From Mycolicibacterium lutetiense (lineage in GTDB: Bacteria; Actinomycetota; Actinomycetes; Mycobacteriales; Mycobacteriaceae), in NCBI RefSeq assembly GCF_017876775.1, contig NZ_JAGIOP010000002.1, forward strand, positions 1,054,001-1,118,000: a DNA stretch of 64,000 nucleotides, read 5' to 3'. Positions 56,042-64,000 of the stretch are shown one piece after another; position 1 is the stretch's first letter, and each line of letters begins with the position of its first letter. The notes below the pieces were generated by a model. The model saw only the letters and a program-made list of their open reading frames with translations, searched no databases and was not told where the DNA came from. The translations under genes were made by a program, and so were the position numbers.

Positions 56042-56560
56042 GTGCCGAGCGCCCATGCAGACATCAGCCGGCGGCGCGTACTGCTCTCGGCCGCGGCCCT
56101 TGCCCTGCTGGGCGCCACCGCCGCCGCGTGCAGTACGACGCCTCAACCCGACGTGGACGACCTGACCGCACAGTGGGATCGGGCACGCGCCGACAGTGCG
56201 CTGGCCGCCGACGCGGCGGCCGCCCAGCCTCCGCAGGCACCGGCCACCCGGGCACTGGACACGGTGGCGACCGACCGCACCGCACACGCCAAGGCCCTCT
56301 CCGACGAGTTGACCCGGATGACGGGCACAGCCCCAGCGGGCGCCGCCACCGCCACCAGCAGCACCACCAAGGCCGCCCCTGGCGCCGCGCCAGCCGCGTC
56401 GGCGCCCAGTGTCGATGACGTGGTCGCCGCGCTCAAAGAGTCCGCCGACCGGGCCTCCGGCCTGGCCCGCAGACTGTCCGGCTATCGCGCGGGCCTGCTC
56501 GGATCCATCGCCGCCTCGTGTACCGCCGGGTACACCGTCGCGCTGGGAGGTGCGCAGTGA
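56042..56560 (+). CDS. Putative Tat-type lipoprotein
   Basis: 172 residues from GTG 56042. The start MPSAHADISRRRVLLSAAAL has three arginines, then a hydrophobic run ending in AAAC, suggesting a Tat-exported lipoprotein. The mature part is Ala/Thr-rich helices (AQWDRARADSALAADAAAAQ ... VVAALKESADRASGLARRLS). It overlaps the DUF4439 gene by GTGA. It corresponds by position to Rv2843. Function unknown. Confidence 0.75.
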   Translation: MPSAHADISRRRVLLSAAALALLGATAAACSTTPQPDVDDLTAQWDRARADSALAADAAAAQPPQAPATRALDTVATDRTAHAKALSDELTRMTGTAPAGAATATSSTTKAAPGAAPAASAPSVDDVVAALKESADRASGLARRLSGYRAGLLGSIAASCTAGYTVALGGAQ

Positions 56561-57051
56561 CCTCACCGGGACCGACCTCACCAGGACCACGGTCGACCAC
56601 CTCACCCGCCCGGCCCAACACGGCCGCCGATGCCGCGCTGTTCGACGCGGTGGCCGTCGAACACGGCGCCATCTACGGCTACGGGCTGGTATCGGCCCAC
56701 TCGACAGCCGAGGACAACGCCCTGGTGGCCGTGGCGATGGCCGAGCACCGGGCCCGGCGTGAGGCCGCCATGGCGATGCTCATCGCACGTTCGGTGACCC
56801 CGCCACTGCCCGCAGCCGGATATCAGGTACCCACATCGGTGACCGATCCGACCGACGCCGCCAACCTCGCGATTCGCATGGAAGAAGACACGTCGGTGGC
56901 CTGGCGCGCGGTGCTCGAACAGGCGACCAGCACTGACGACCGCACCTTCGCGGTGACCGCGCTGACCCAGACGGCCGTCACCGCGGCCAAGTGGCGCGCC
57001 ATCATCGATGCCTGGCCGGTGACGGTCCCTTTCCCCGGCGGCGGCGAATAG
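56557..57051 (+). CDS. DUF4439 ferritin-like protein
   Basis: 164 residues. A four-helix ferritin-like domain: DAALFDAVAVEHGAIYGYGL, ALVAVAMAEHRARREAAMAM and TAVTAAKWRAIIDAWPV. His and Glu residues in AVEHGAIYGY and AMAEHRARREAAM could bind metal. Coupled with the upstream lipoprotein, so the pair may act together at the envelope. Function unknown. Confidence 0.85.
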   Translation: MTSPGPTSPGPRSTTSPARPNTAADAALFDAVAVEHGAIYGYGLVSAHSTAEDNALVAVAMAEHRARREAAMAMLIARSVTPPLPAAGYQVPTSVTDPTDAANLAIRMEEDTSVAWRAVLEQATSTDDRTFAVTALTQTAVTAAKWRAIIDAWPVTVPFPGGGE

Positions 57052-57081
57052 CGCTGCGCCCGTAGGTATCGCCGCGTTCCA

Positions 57082-57121
57082 CACCAGGGCTGTGACCCGA
57101 CAAGGGCCAGCAGCCCTGGTG
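57082..57121. terminator. Bidirectional terminator hairpin
   Basis: CACCAGGGCTG (57082-57092) and CAGCCCTGGTG (57111-57121) are perfect 11-bp arms around an 18-nt loop in the 85-bp gap between the convergent DUF4439 and proS genes. Likely a shared terminator without a U-tract. Confidence 0.65.
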
Positions 57122-57136
57122 CAGAAATCGGTGAAC

Positions 57137-58897
57137 TCAGGAGCCGGAAATGGCCGCTGAGATCTCGGTCGCCGCGTCGTCGACGGCGATCTCGCGGTTC
57201 TCGCCGGTGAACCGGTTGCGCAGTTCCACCACACCTTCGGCGAAACCACGGCCGACCACCACGATCCACGGCATGCCCAGCAACTCGGCATCCTTGAATT
57301 TCACTCCGGGTGAGGCCTTGCGGTCGTCGAACAGCACCTCGTGGCCGAGCCGGTCCAGCGCGGCGACGAGTTCGGTCGCTCCGGTCCGCGCGGCGTCGTC
57401 CTTGTTGGCCACGACAACGTGTACGTCAAAGGGTGCGACGGCGCTCGGCCAGCGCAATCCCAGCTCGTCGTGCTGCTGCTCGGCGATCACCGCGACCATG
57501 CGAGACACCCCGATGCCGTAGGAGCCCATCGTGAGCCGCACCGGCTTGCCGTCCTCACCGAGCACGTCGGCGTTGAATGCGTCCGCGTATTTGCGGCCCA
57601 ACTGGAAGATGTGGCCGATCTCGATACCGCGCGCCGACGTCAGCACGCCGGCACCGTCCGGAGACGCGTCGCCGTCACGGACCTCAGCGGCCTCGATGGT
57701 GCCGTCCGGAGTGAAGTCACGGCCGGCGACCAGGCCGACCACGTGCTTGTTCGGCGCGTCAGCACCGGTGATCCAGGCGGTGCCGTCCACCACGCGCGGA
57801 TCCACCAGGTAGCGAACTCCATTGTCCAGCAGAGCCTTCGGCCCGACGTAGCCTTTGACCAGGAACGGGTTCTTGGCGAAGTCGGCTTCCTCGAGTAGGG
57901 CGAACTCAGCCGGCTCCAACCCGGCGCCCAGGCGCTTCTCGTCGACCTCACGGTCGCCGGGCACGCCGACTGCCAGCAACTCCCACTCTCCGCCGGGCTC
58001 GCGGATCTTGAGCAGGACGTTCTTCAAGGTGTCGGCAGCGGTGACCTCTCGGCCCGAGAATTGTTCCAGGTCAGCCGAATTGGCCCAGTCGACCAGGGTC
58101 GCGATGGTCGGTGCGTCCGGGGTGTCGTGCACCTGCGCCGCGGGCTGCCCCGCAATGGGCAGCGGTGCCGGTGCCCGGGTGACCACCGCTTCGACGTTGG
58201 CGGCGTACCCCGAGTCCAGGCAGCGCACGAAGGTGTCCTCACCGACCTCGCTCTCGGCCAGGAACTCCTCCGAGGCACTACCGCCCATGGCACCCGACAC
58301 CGCCGACACGATCACGTAGCGCACACCCAGGCGTCCGAAGATCTTCTGGTAGGCCTCGCGGTGGGCGTGGTAGGCGTTCTTGAGGCCGTCGTCGTCGACG
58401 TCGAAGGAATACGAGTCCTTCATCACGAACTCGCGGCCGCGCAGGATGCCGGCGCGCGGCCGTGCCTCGTCGCGGTACTTCGTCTGGACCTGGTACAGGA
58501 TCGCCGGGAAGTCCTTGTAAGAGGAGTACTCCCCCTTCACCGTCAGCGTGAAGATCTCCTCGTGCGTCGGCCCGAGCAGATAGTCGTTGCCGCGTCGGTC
58601 CTGCAACCGGAACAGGGTGTCGCCATATTCGGTCCACCGACTGGTGGTCTCGTAGGGGCCACGGGGCAGCAGCGCGGGCAGCAGGATCTCCTGGCCGCCG
58701 ATCGCGTTCATCTCGTCCCGCACGATGTTCTCGATCCGACGGAGCACGCGCAGGCCCAGCGGCAGCCAGCTGTAGATACCAGGGCCGACCGGGCGGACAT
58801 AGCCGGCCCGGATCAGCAGCTTGTGGCTGGGCACTTCGGCGTCAGCGGGGTCGTCGCGCAGAGTTCGCAGGAACAGCTCGGACATGCGGGTAATCAC
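57137..58897 (-). CDS. proS: Prolyl-tRNA synthetase
   Basis: 586 residues. Class II motifs: [40 protein letters not shown] and the C-terminal [14 protein letters not shown]. The insertion domain (editing-like YbaK region) is present between motifs 2 and 3. The length agrees with the M. tuberculosis enzyme, supporting GTG 58897 ([10 protein letters not shown]) over an upstream TTG. Confidence 0.97.
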   Translation of the reverse strand: MITRMSELFLRTLRDDPADAEVPSHKLLIRAGYVRPVGPGIYSWLPLGLRVLRRIENIVRDEMNAIGGQEILLPALLPRGPYETTSRWTEYGDTLFRLQDRRGNDYLLGPTHEEIFTLTVKGEYSSYKDFPAILYQVQTKYRDEARPRAGILRGREFVMKDSYSFDVDDDGLKNAYHAHREAYQKIFGRLGVRYVIVSAVSGAMGGSASEEFLAESEVGEDTFVRCLDSGYAANVEAVVTRAPAPLPIAGQPAAQVHDTPDAPTIATLVDWANSADLEQFSGREVTAADTLKNVLLKIREPGGEWELLAVGVPGDREVDEKRLGAGLEPAEFALLEEADFAKNPFLVKGYVGPKALLDNGVRYLVDPRVVDGTAWITGADAPNKHVVGLVAGRDFTPDGTIEAAEVRDGDASPDGAGVLTSARGIEIGHIFQLGRKYADAFNADVLGEDGKPVRLTMGSYGIGVSRMVAVIAEQQHDELGLRWPSAVAPFDVHVVVANKDDAARTGATELVAALDRLGHEVLFDDRKASPGVKFKDAELLGMPWIVVVGRGFAEGVVELRNRFTGENREIAVDDAATEISAAISGS

Positions 58898-58964
58898 AGG
58901 TGACAACCTTAAGGCGTGCCCTCGGTCACGGCCCTGCCAGGTACAGATGCAGGCCCCGTCGACG

Positions 58965-60485
58965 TCAGTCGAGTTCGATCTCTCCGGCGTCGATGGCGTC
59001 CTTGACGTCCTGGGCGTGGGCCACCTGTTGGGAGGTATAGCCGATGAACAACGCCGCGATACCCACCAGGACCGCCACTGCGGCCACCCACAGCAACCCG
59101 TAGGTATAGCCCGCGTCGAGCGCCGCCAGCTGTGGCCCGTTCATCTCCTTGACCGGGCCGGTGATCCCACCGAGGTACAAAGTGCGCGAGGTGATCACGG
59201 CCTGGATGATGGCCAGCACCAGCGGGCCGCCCAGGCTCTGCAGCATCAGTGCAATCGCCGAGGCCGGGCCGATCCGGTCGAAGCCCACACCGGCGATCGC
59301 CGAAAGCGTCAGCGGCACCACGATCATGCCGATGCCGATGCCGCCGACCGTGATGGGCAGCACCAGGTTCGGGAAGTACGGGATGCCGGCGTGCAGCGTC
59401 GAGCCGTACAGCATCGCGCCGAGCACCAGGACGCCGCCCGCGATCACCACGATGCGCGGTTGGAAGAACCGCACGATCTGCGACGAGGCCCCGAGACCGA
59501 TACCCATGCCGATCACGAAGGGAATGAAGCCGACACCTGCGCGTAGGGCGCTGTAGCCGAGGATGTCCTGCACGTACAGGCCGATCAGCACGGTCAGGGT
59601 GAAGAGCACACCACCGGCCAGGAAGATCGCCACGAACGTGGCGACCCGGTTGCGCTCGTGGAAGAGGTCGAACGGCACCACCGGGTTCTCGGCGCTGCGT
59701 TCGGCTATCAGGAATGCGATACCGCAGACGGCGGCGACCGCGCCGGAGCCCAGCGTGACCGGGGACAGCCAGCCGGTCTCCGGACCCTGGGTGAAGGCGA
59801 ACACCGCGGCCGTGCAGGCCAGGGTGGCCAGCAGGGCGCCGGCAGCGTCCAGCTTCATCCGCTCGCGGTTGGTCTCTTTCAGTGACGTACGGGCCAGGTA
59901 CAGCATCACCAGGCCGATCGGCACGTTGACCAGGAACGCGTACCGCCAGGAGAACTCGGTGAGGGCACCGCCGACCACCAGACCCATCACCGAACCGATG
60001 GCGGTCATGGCGCCGAACACCGCGGTGGCGGCGTTACGCGCCGGGCCCTTGGGGAAGGTGGTCGCGACGAGCGCAAGCCCGGTTGGCGAGGCGATGGCCG
60101 CGCCGACGCCCTGCAGCAGCCGGGCGATCACCAGCGTGGCCTCGTTCCAGGCAATGCCGCACAGGATCGAGGCGATGATGAACAACGCGACGCCGACGAT
60201 GAAGGTGCGCTTGCGACCGATGGTGTCGCCGAGCCGTCCGCCCAGGAGCATCAGTCCGCCGAAGGTCAGGACGTAGGCGGTGATGACCCAGCTACGTCCG
60301 GCGTCGGATAGGCCGAGTTCGTCCTGGATCTGCGGCAACGCCACGATCGCGACTGTGCTGTCCATGGTGGCCAGCAGCTGCATGCCGCCGATCGCGATGA
60401 CCGCGGAAAGGAAGCCCCAGGACGGGAACCAGGACGGGAGGCGGGCAGCGAGGCCCTGGCGCTCGGCGTCGTTGAGAGCCGTCAT
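58965..60485 (-). CDS. efpA: MFS drug-efflux transporter EfpA
   Basis: 506 residues, fourteen-helix DHA2-type transporter. Signatures are [38 protein letters not shown] and [19 protein letters not shown]. EfpA is an essential lipid and drug exporter in M. tuberculosis, and this gene lies in the same place between proS and cysG. It is 33 bp after cysG. Confidence 0.95.
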   Translation of the reverse strand: MTALNDAERQGLAARLPSWFPSWGFLSAVIAIGGMQLLATMDSTVAIVALPQIQDELGLSDAGRSWVITAYVLTFGGLMLLGGRLGDTIGRKRTFIVGVALFIIASILCGIAWNEATLVIARLLQGVGAAIASPTGLALVATTFPKGPARNAATAVFGAMTAIGSVMGLVVGGALTEFSWRYAFLVNVPIGLVMLYLARTSLKETNRERMKLDAAGALLATLACTAAVFAFTQGPETGWLSPVTLGSGAVAAVCGIAFLIAERSAENPVVPFDLFHERNRVATFVAIFLAGGVLFTLTVLIGLYVQDILGYSALRAGVGFIPFVIGMGIGLGASSQIVRFFQPRIVVIAGGVLVLGAMLYGSTLHAGIPYFPNLVLPITVGGIGIGMIVVPLTLSAIAGVGFDRIGPASAIALMLQSLGGPLVLAIIQAVITSRTLYLGGITGPVKEMNGPQLAALDAGYTYGLLWVAAVAVLVGIAALFIGYTSQQVAHAQDVKDAIDAGEIELD

Positions 60486-60518
60486 AACGGGTCACCTTAC
60501 CGGAATCTTAAGAATCCT

Positions 60519-61739
60519 TTAACCGGCGAAGGCCGCCACGGGACCGATCACGATGATCGCGGGAGGTCGAATGCCGTCAGCGCGGATCCGCTCGGGCGCG
60601 TCACCGAGCGTGGCCCGCAGGGTGCGCTGCGCGACCGTGGTGCCGTGCTGCACCACCAGAACCGGTGTATCAGCAGGTCGGCCGCCATCCAGGAGCGCCT
60701 TGGTGAAAAGCTCGATGCGTTCGACGGCCATCAGCAGCACGATGGTGCCGGTCATCGCCGCCAGCGCATTCCAATTGACTAACGATTCGGGGTGGTCGGG
60801 CGCAACATGGCCGCTGACCACCACGAACTCGTGGGTCATGCCGCGGTGCGTGACCGGAACCCCGGCCAGTGCGGGTACGGATATGGCACTGGTCACACCG
60901 GGGACGACGGTGACCGGGACGCCGGCCTCGGTGCACGCCAAGACCTCTTCGTAGCCGCGTGCGAAGACGAACGGATCGCCGCCTTTGAGGCGGACGACGA
61001 ACTTTCCGGCACGGGCCCGGTCCACCAGGATCTGGTTGATCGCGTCCTGAGCCATCGCCCGCCCGTACGGGATCTTGGCCGCGTCGATCACCTCGACGTG
61101 GGGCCCGAGTTCGGCCAGCAACTCCTGAGGGGCCAGCCGGTCGGCTACCACCACATCGGCGCGGGCCAGCAGGCGTCGTCCGCGCACGGTGATCAGCTCG
61201 GGGTCTCCGGGACCGCCGCCGACGAGGGCCACCCCCGTGGGCGCCTCCCCCGGCTCCTGGCCGGAGTCAGCGGTGAGAAGGCCGCGCTGGAGCGCTTCGT
61301 GGATCGCGGTGCGGATGGCCGCCGAGCGGCGGTGCGCACCGCCGGCGAGGACGCCCACCGACAGGCCGTCGGAGTCGAATGTCGCCGGGGTCACCGCGGA
61401 CCCTTCGCGAGCCACGTCGGCACGAACGCAGAAGATGCGCCGCTCGTCGGCTTCGGCGGCGATGGCGGCATTGACCTCGGAGTCGTCGGTGGCGGCTAGT
61501 ACGTACCAGGCACCGTCGAGATCCCCGGCGCGGAAGTCGCGCAGCTGCAGGGTGATCCCCGGTTCGTCGTGCGACAGCGCCTCCACGGCGGGGCTGGCGG
61601 CCCGGGCGATGACGTGTACGTCGGCGCCGTGGGCGATCAGCAGGGGCAGCCGACGTTGCGCGACGGTTCCGCCGCCGACAACGACGACCTTCTTGCCCGA
61701 CAGGCGCAGGCCGACGAGGTAGGCATTCTCGGAAGTCAC
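60519..61739 (-). CDS. cysG: Uroporphyrinogen-III C-methyltransferase with CysG-type N domain
   Basis: 406 residues. The N-terminal ~150 residues form the NAD-binding dehydrogenase/ferrochelatase-like domain (KVVVVGGGTVAQRRLPLLIA). The C-terminal part is the SAM methyltransferase: LVGGGPGDPELITVRGRRLL, LKGGDPFVFARGYEEV and VPVTHRGMTHEF. It leads to precorrin-2 for siroheme and cobalamin. GTG start; 32 bp downstream of cobB. Confidence 0.93.
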   Translation of the reverse strand: MTSENAYLVGLRLSGKKVVVVGGGTVAQRRLPLLIAHGADVHVIARAASPAVEALSHDEPGITLQLRDFRAGDLDGAWYVLAATDDSEVNAAIAAEADERRIFCVRADVAREGSAVTPATFDSDGLSVGVLAGGAHRRSAAIRTAIHEALQRGLLTADSGQEPGEAPTGVALVGGGPGDPELITVRGRRLLARADVVVADRLAPQELLAELGPHVEVIDAAKIPYGRAMAQDAINQILVDRARAGKFVVRLKGGDPFVFARGYEEVLACTEAGVPVTVVPGVTSAISVPALAGVPVTHRGMTHEFVVVSGHVAPDHPESLVNWNALAAMTGTIVLLMAVERIELFTKALLDGGRPADTPVLVVQHGTTVAQRTLRATLGDAPERIRADGIRPPAIIVIGPVAAFAG

Positions 61740-61771
61740 ATTCCTCCTCGCGTCCGGATCACCCGCCGATC

Positions 61772-63145
61772 TTAGTGGTTGCTGCCACCGGCCCGTTGGG
61801 TCGGCACCGCCGACGTGACGAAGCGGGTGATGGCCTGCGGGTGCGCGGCGGGGTGGGTGTGCAGGTACCCGGCGTGCACTCCGCCCCGGACGATGCCGTC
61901 GCGTCGGGCTACGTTCCCGGGGCCGGCGAATGCCCAGGCGGCCGGCTGATCTTCAGCGAATTCCACTGCGGTTCGGTGGAATTCGTGGCCGGTGACCCGA
62001 TCGCCTGCGGCGTGCATGCTGGAGTCGACCACCGCAACGGCGTCGCGGTAACCCAGCGTGAGGCGTTCGGTGAACCGCGCCGAACCGGCCAGCACACCGC
62101 ACATGGGCACGCCGTCGAGATCGTCGACCAGATACGTCAGGCCCGCACACTCGGCATGCACCGGGGCGCCGCGAGTGGCCAGATCCCTGATCTGCTGGCG
62201 GACAAGATCGTTGGCTGACAGTTCGGCGGTGAACTGTTCGGGAAATCCCCCGGGCAGCACCAGCGCGTCCGCACCGGCGGGCAGGGGCTCCGACAGCGGG
62301 TCGAATTCGGCGACCTCCGCCCCGGCGCCGCGCAGCAGCTCGGCGTGCTCGGCGTAGCTGAAGCTGAACGCCTTACCGGCGGCCAGGGCCACCGTGACAT
62401 TGGTCACCGAGTCGGCGACCGGGCTCCACGGCTCGGCGGTGACGTGCGCCGCAGATGCCGACACCAGGGCCCCGAGATCGACGTGGCGGGCTACCAGCGC
62501 GGTCATCGCGGCCACCGCGTCCCGTGCCTGGCGGCCGTGCTCGACGGCGGTGATGAGACCGAGATGTCTGGACGGGACCGATAATTCGTCGGCCCGCGGA
62601 ATCGCACCGAGCACCGCCACCCCGGCGTGCTCACACGCCTGGCGCAACACCGCCTCGTGCCGGTCCGAGCCGACCCGGTTGAGGATCACCCCGGCGATCC
62701 GCACCGCCGGGTCGAAGGTGACGAAGCCGTGGATCAGGGCAGCGATGCTGTGGCTCTGGCCGCGGGTGTCGACCACCAGCACCACCGGAGCCCCCAGCAG
62801 CCCGGCAACCTGGGCCGCCGAACCTCGCGGGATACCGGTCATCTGCCCTTCGATGCGGCCGTCGAACAGGCCCATGACGCCCTCAACCACCGCGATGTCG
62901 GCACCGGCGCAGCCATGGCGGTACAGCGGACCGATCAGATCCTCACCGACGAGCACCGGGTCGAGGTTGCGGCCCGGGCGGCCGGCGGCCAACGCGTGGT
63001 AGCCGGGGTCGATAAAGTCCGGGCCCACCTTGAACGGCGCAGGAGTGTGACCGGCCTGGCGTAGCGCACCGACCAATCCCGTTGCCACCGTGGTCTTGCC
63101 GCTGCCCGACGCCGGTGCAGCGATCACCACCGCCGGGGTGGTCAC
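61772..63145 (-). CDS. cobB: Cobyrinate a,c-diamide synthase
   Basis: 457 residues. It amidates (hydrogeno)cobyrinic acid using ATP and glutamine. The N-terminal P-loop is IAAPASGSGKTTVATGLV; the C-terminal glutamine amidotransferase part has LPGGFPEQF and PVHAECAGLTYLV with the catalytic Cys. GTG start 27 bp downstream of cobO. The gene order cobO-cobB-cysG is conserved in mycobacteria. Confidence 0.95.
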   Translation of the reverse strand: MTTPAVVIAAPASGSGKTTVATGLVGALRQAGHTPAPFKVGPDFIDPGYHALAAGRPGRNLDPVLVGEDLIGPLYRHGCAGADIAVVEGVMGLFDGRIEGQMTGIPRGSAAQVAGLLGAPVVLVVDTRGQSHSIAALIHGFVTFDPAVRIAGVILNRVGSDRHEAVLRQACEHAGVAVLGAIPRADELSVPSRHLGLITAVEHGRQARDAVAAMTALVARHVDLGALVSASAAHVTAEPWSPVADSVTNVTVALAAGKAFSFSYAEHAELLRGAGAEVAEFDPLSEPLPAGADALVLPGGFPEQFTAELSANDLVRQQIRDLATRGAPVHAECAGLTYLVDDLDGVPMCGVLAGSARFTERLTLGYRDAVAVVDSSMHAAGDRVTGHEFHRTAVEFAEDQPAAWAFAGPGNVARRDGIVRGGVHAGYLHTHPAAHPQAITRFVTSAVPTQRAGGSNH

Positions 63146-63172
63146 CTGTGCACGACCCTCACCACGCCCCGC

Positions 63173-63787
63173 CTACCATTCGATGCCCTTCTGGCCCTTA
63201 CGGCCGGCATCCATCGGATGCTTGATCTTGGTCATCTCGGTCACCAGGTCCGCGGCGTCGATCAGGGCCTGCGGGGCATCACGCCCGGTGATCACCACAT
63301 GCTGGGTTCCAGGGCGGTCGGCCAGCACCTCGATCACCTCGTTGACGTCAACCCAGCCCCACTTGAGCGGATAGGTGAACTCGTCGAGCACGTAGAAGTC
63401 ATGACGTTCGTCGGCCAACCGACGTTTGATCTCGGCCCAGCCGTCAGCAGCGGCCGCCGCATGGTCGACGTCATCGCCGTGCTTGCGTGTCCAGGACCAG
63501 CCCGAGCCCATCTTGTGCCACTCGACCGGGCCGCCGGCCCCGTGCTCGTCGTGCAGACGACCGAGCTGGCCGAACACGGCCTCCTCCCCGACCTTCCACT
63601 TCGCACTCTTGACGAACTGGAACACCGCCACCGAAAAGCCCTGGTTCCAGGCCCGCAGCGCCATCCCGAAGGCCGCGGTCGACTTGCCCTTCCCCGGCCC
63701 GGTGTGCACCGCGAGCAGCGGTGCGTTTCGTCGCGCCTTGGTCGTGAGGCCGTCGTCGGGAACGGTCACTGGCTGTCCCTGTGGCAT
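63173..63787 (-). CDS. cobO: Corrinoid adenosyltransferase CobO
   Basis: 204 residues. It attaches the adenosyl group to cobalamin precursors. The P-loop VHTGPGKGKSTAAFGMALRA and FVKSAKWKVGEEAVF, plus VLDEFTYPLKWGWV and TGRDAPQALIDAADLVTEM, are typical CobO/CobA features. ATG 63787; 34 bp after the magnesium-chelatase-like gene. Confidence 0.96.
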   Translation of the reverse strand: MPQGQPVTVPDDGLTTKARRNAPLLAVHTGPGKGKSTAAFGMALRAWNQGFSVAVFQFVKSAKWKVGEEAVFGQLGRLHDEHGAGGPVEWHKMGSGWSWTRKHGDDVDHAAAAADGWAEIKRRLADERHDFYVLDEFTYPLKWGWVDVNEVIEVLADRPGTQHVVITGRDAPQALIDAADLVTEMTKIKHPMDAGRKGQKGIEW

Positions 63788-63821
63788 GAGCGGTCCTTCC
63801 TGCGCAGTATCTCGGGCCGCG

Positions 63822-64000
63822 CTAGGCGGCGGTCTGGTGCTGGACGAGCCGGGTCAGTTCGGCTGCACGTAACTGCTCGAGCCGGACTGCCGGCGACCCC
63901 AGCTGCTCGGCCAGTTGCCCGGCCAATCCCAGTCGCACAAAAGATGTTTCACAATCGACCACCACGGCGGCGGTGCCCTCGGCCACCAACGCTGCCGCGG
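63822..64000 (-). CDS. Magnesium/cobalt chelatase-like subunit, C-terminal end only
   Basis: The last 58 codons of a gene that enters from the right edge: [20 protein letters not shown] ... [16 protein letters not shown], ending at TAG 63822. The sequence matches the end of the VWA-type (ChlD/BchD-like) chelatase protein found before cobO in mycobacteria (Rv2850c). It may insert metal into corrin or porphyrin rings. Only the C terminus is visible, so the assignment rests on this end and on position. Confidence 0.75.
   Translation of the reverse strand, partial: AAALVAEGTAAVVVDCETSFVRLGLAGQLAEQLGSPAVRLEQLRAAELTRLVQHQTAA

Noticed and set aside
60486..63821. Cobalamin riboswitch near the cob genes
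   Set aside because: The gaps between the genes are only 27-34 bp, too short for a B12 riboswitch, and no conserved B12-box was seen.

Overview
This 64-kb window is GC-rich chromosomal DNA from a mycobacterium, most likely a fast-growing or environmental (Mycolicibacterium-type) species. The evidence is the protein content and gene order: dfrA-thyA, dapB, aldR/ald, pepR-pnp-lppU-rpsO-ribF, sirR, truB-pptT, the dinF-nrnA-rbfA-infB-ylxR-nusA-rimP cluster, proS, efpA and cysG-cobB-cobO. From memory, this follows the Rv2763c-Rv2850c stretch of M. tuberculosis, with species-specific insertions between the conserved blocks. Many genes start with GTG, many neighbours overlap by 4 bp (ATGA/GTGA), and a few promoters look leaderless.

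Left part (1-12.0 kb): a defence locus. A minus-strand operon carries an HTH protein that looks like a catalytically dead N6-adenine methylase, then hsdM, hsdS, a cN-I type 5'-nucleotidase, a YhcG/DUF1016 nuclease, hsdR and the start of an unknown gene. A divergent gene encodes a long coiled-coil protein with a C-terminal region resembling a PD-(D/E)XK nuclease. The two transcription units share a short intergenic region with three copies of one 9-bp half-site, two of them forming a perfect 11-bp inverted repeat. This is the best candidate for an under-described system: a type I restriction system combined with a nucleotidase, a pseudo-methylase and two further nuclease-fold proteins.

Accessory part (12.1-20.5 kb): two secreted proteins, two tandem 93-residue paralogues of unknown function, a TetR-controlled four-gene operon (tetR, DUF1214 protein, sulfotransferase, quinone-oxidoreductase-like MDR) behind an almost perfect 25-bp palindrome, a YcaQ-type DNA glycosylase, and a DUF4303/HEAT-like protein preceded by a 33-bp tandem repeat.

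Core part (20.5-64 kb): thyA-dfrA, a dienelactone hydrolase and a CitE-like lyase; dapB with small membrane and flavodoxin genes; a 13E12-family HNH gene behind a perfect mycobacterial LexA (SOS) box; a META lipoprotein; the aldR/ald pair; a cassette with a GXWXG/DUF4334 protein, an HspX-like heat-shock protein and a Tat-exported class A beta-lactamase; RNA-processing and translation genes; riboflavin kinase/FAD synthetase; the SirR/MntR regulator; an SsuD/SfnB sulfur-scavenging pair; truB, pptT and a phosphoesterase divergent from a DUF3558 protein with a KstR-like site between them; a CocE hydrolase; fatty-acid and methyltransferase genes; the nusA-infB operon; prolyl-tRNA synthetase; EfpA; and late cobalamin synthesis genes running to the right edge. 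I saw no rRNA, tRNA, CRISPR array, insertion sequence or prophage.
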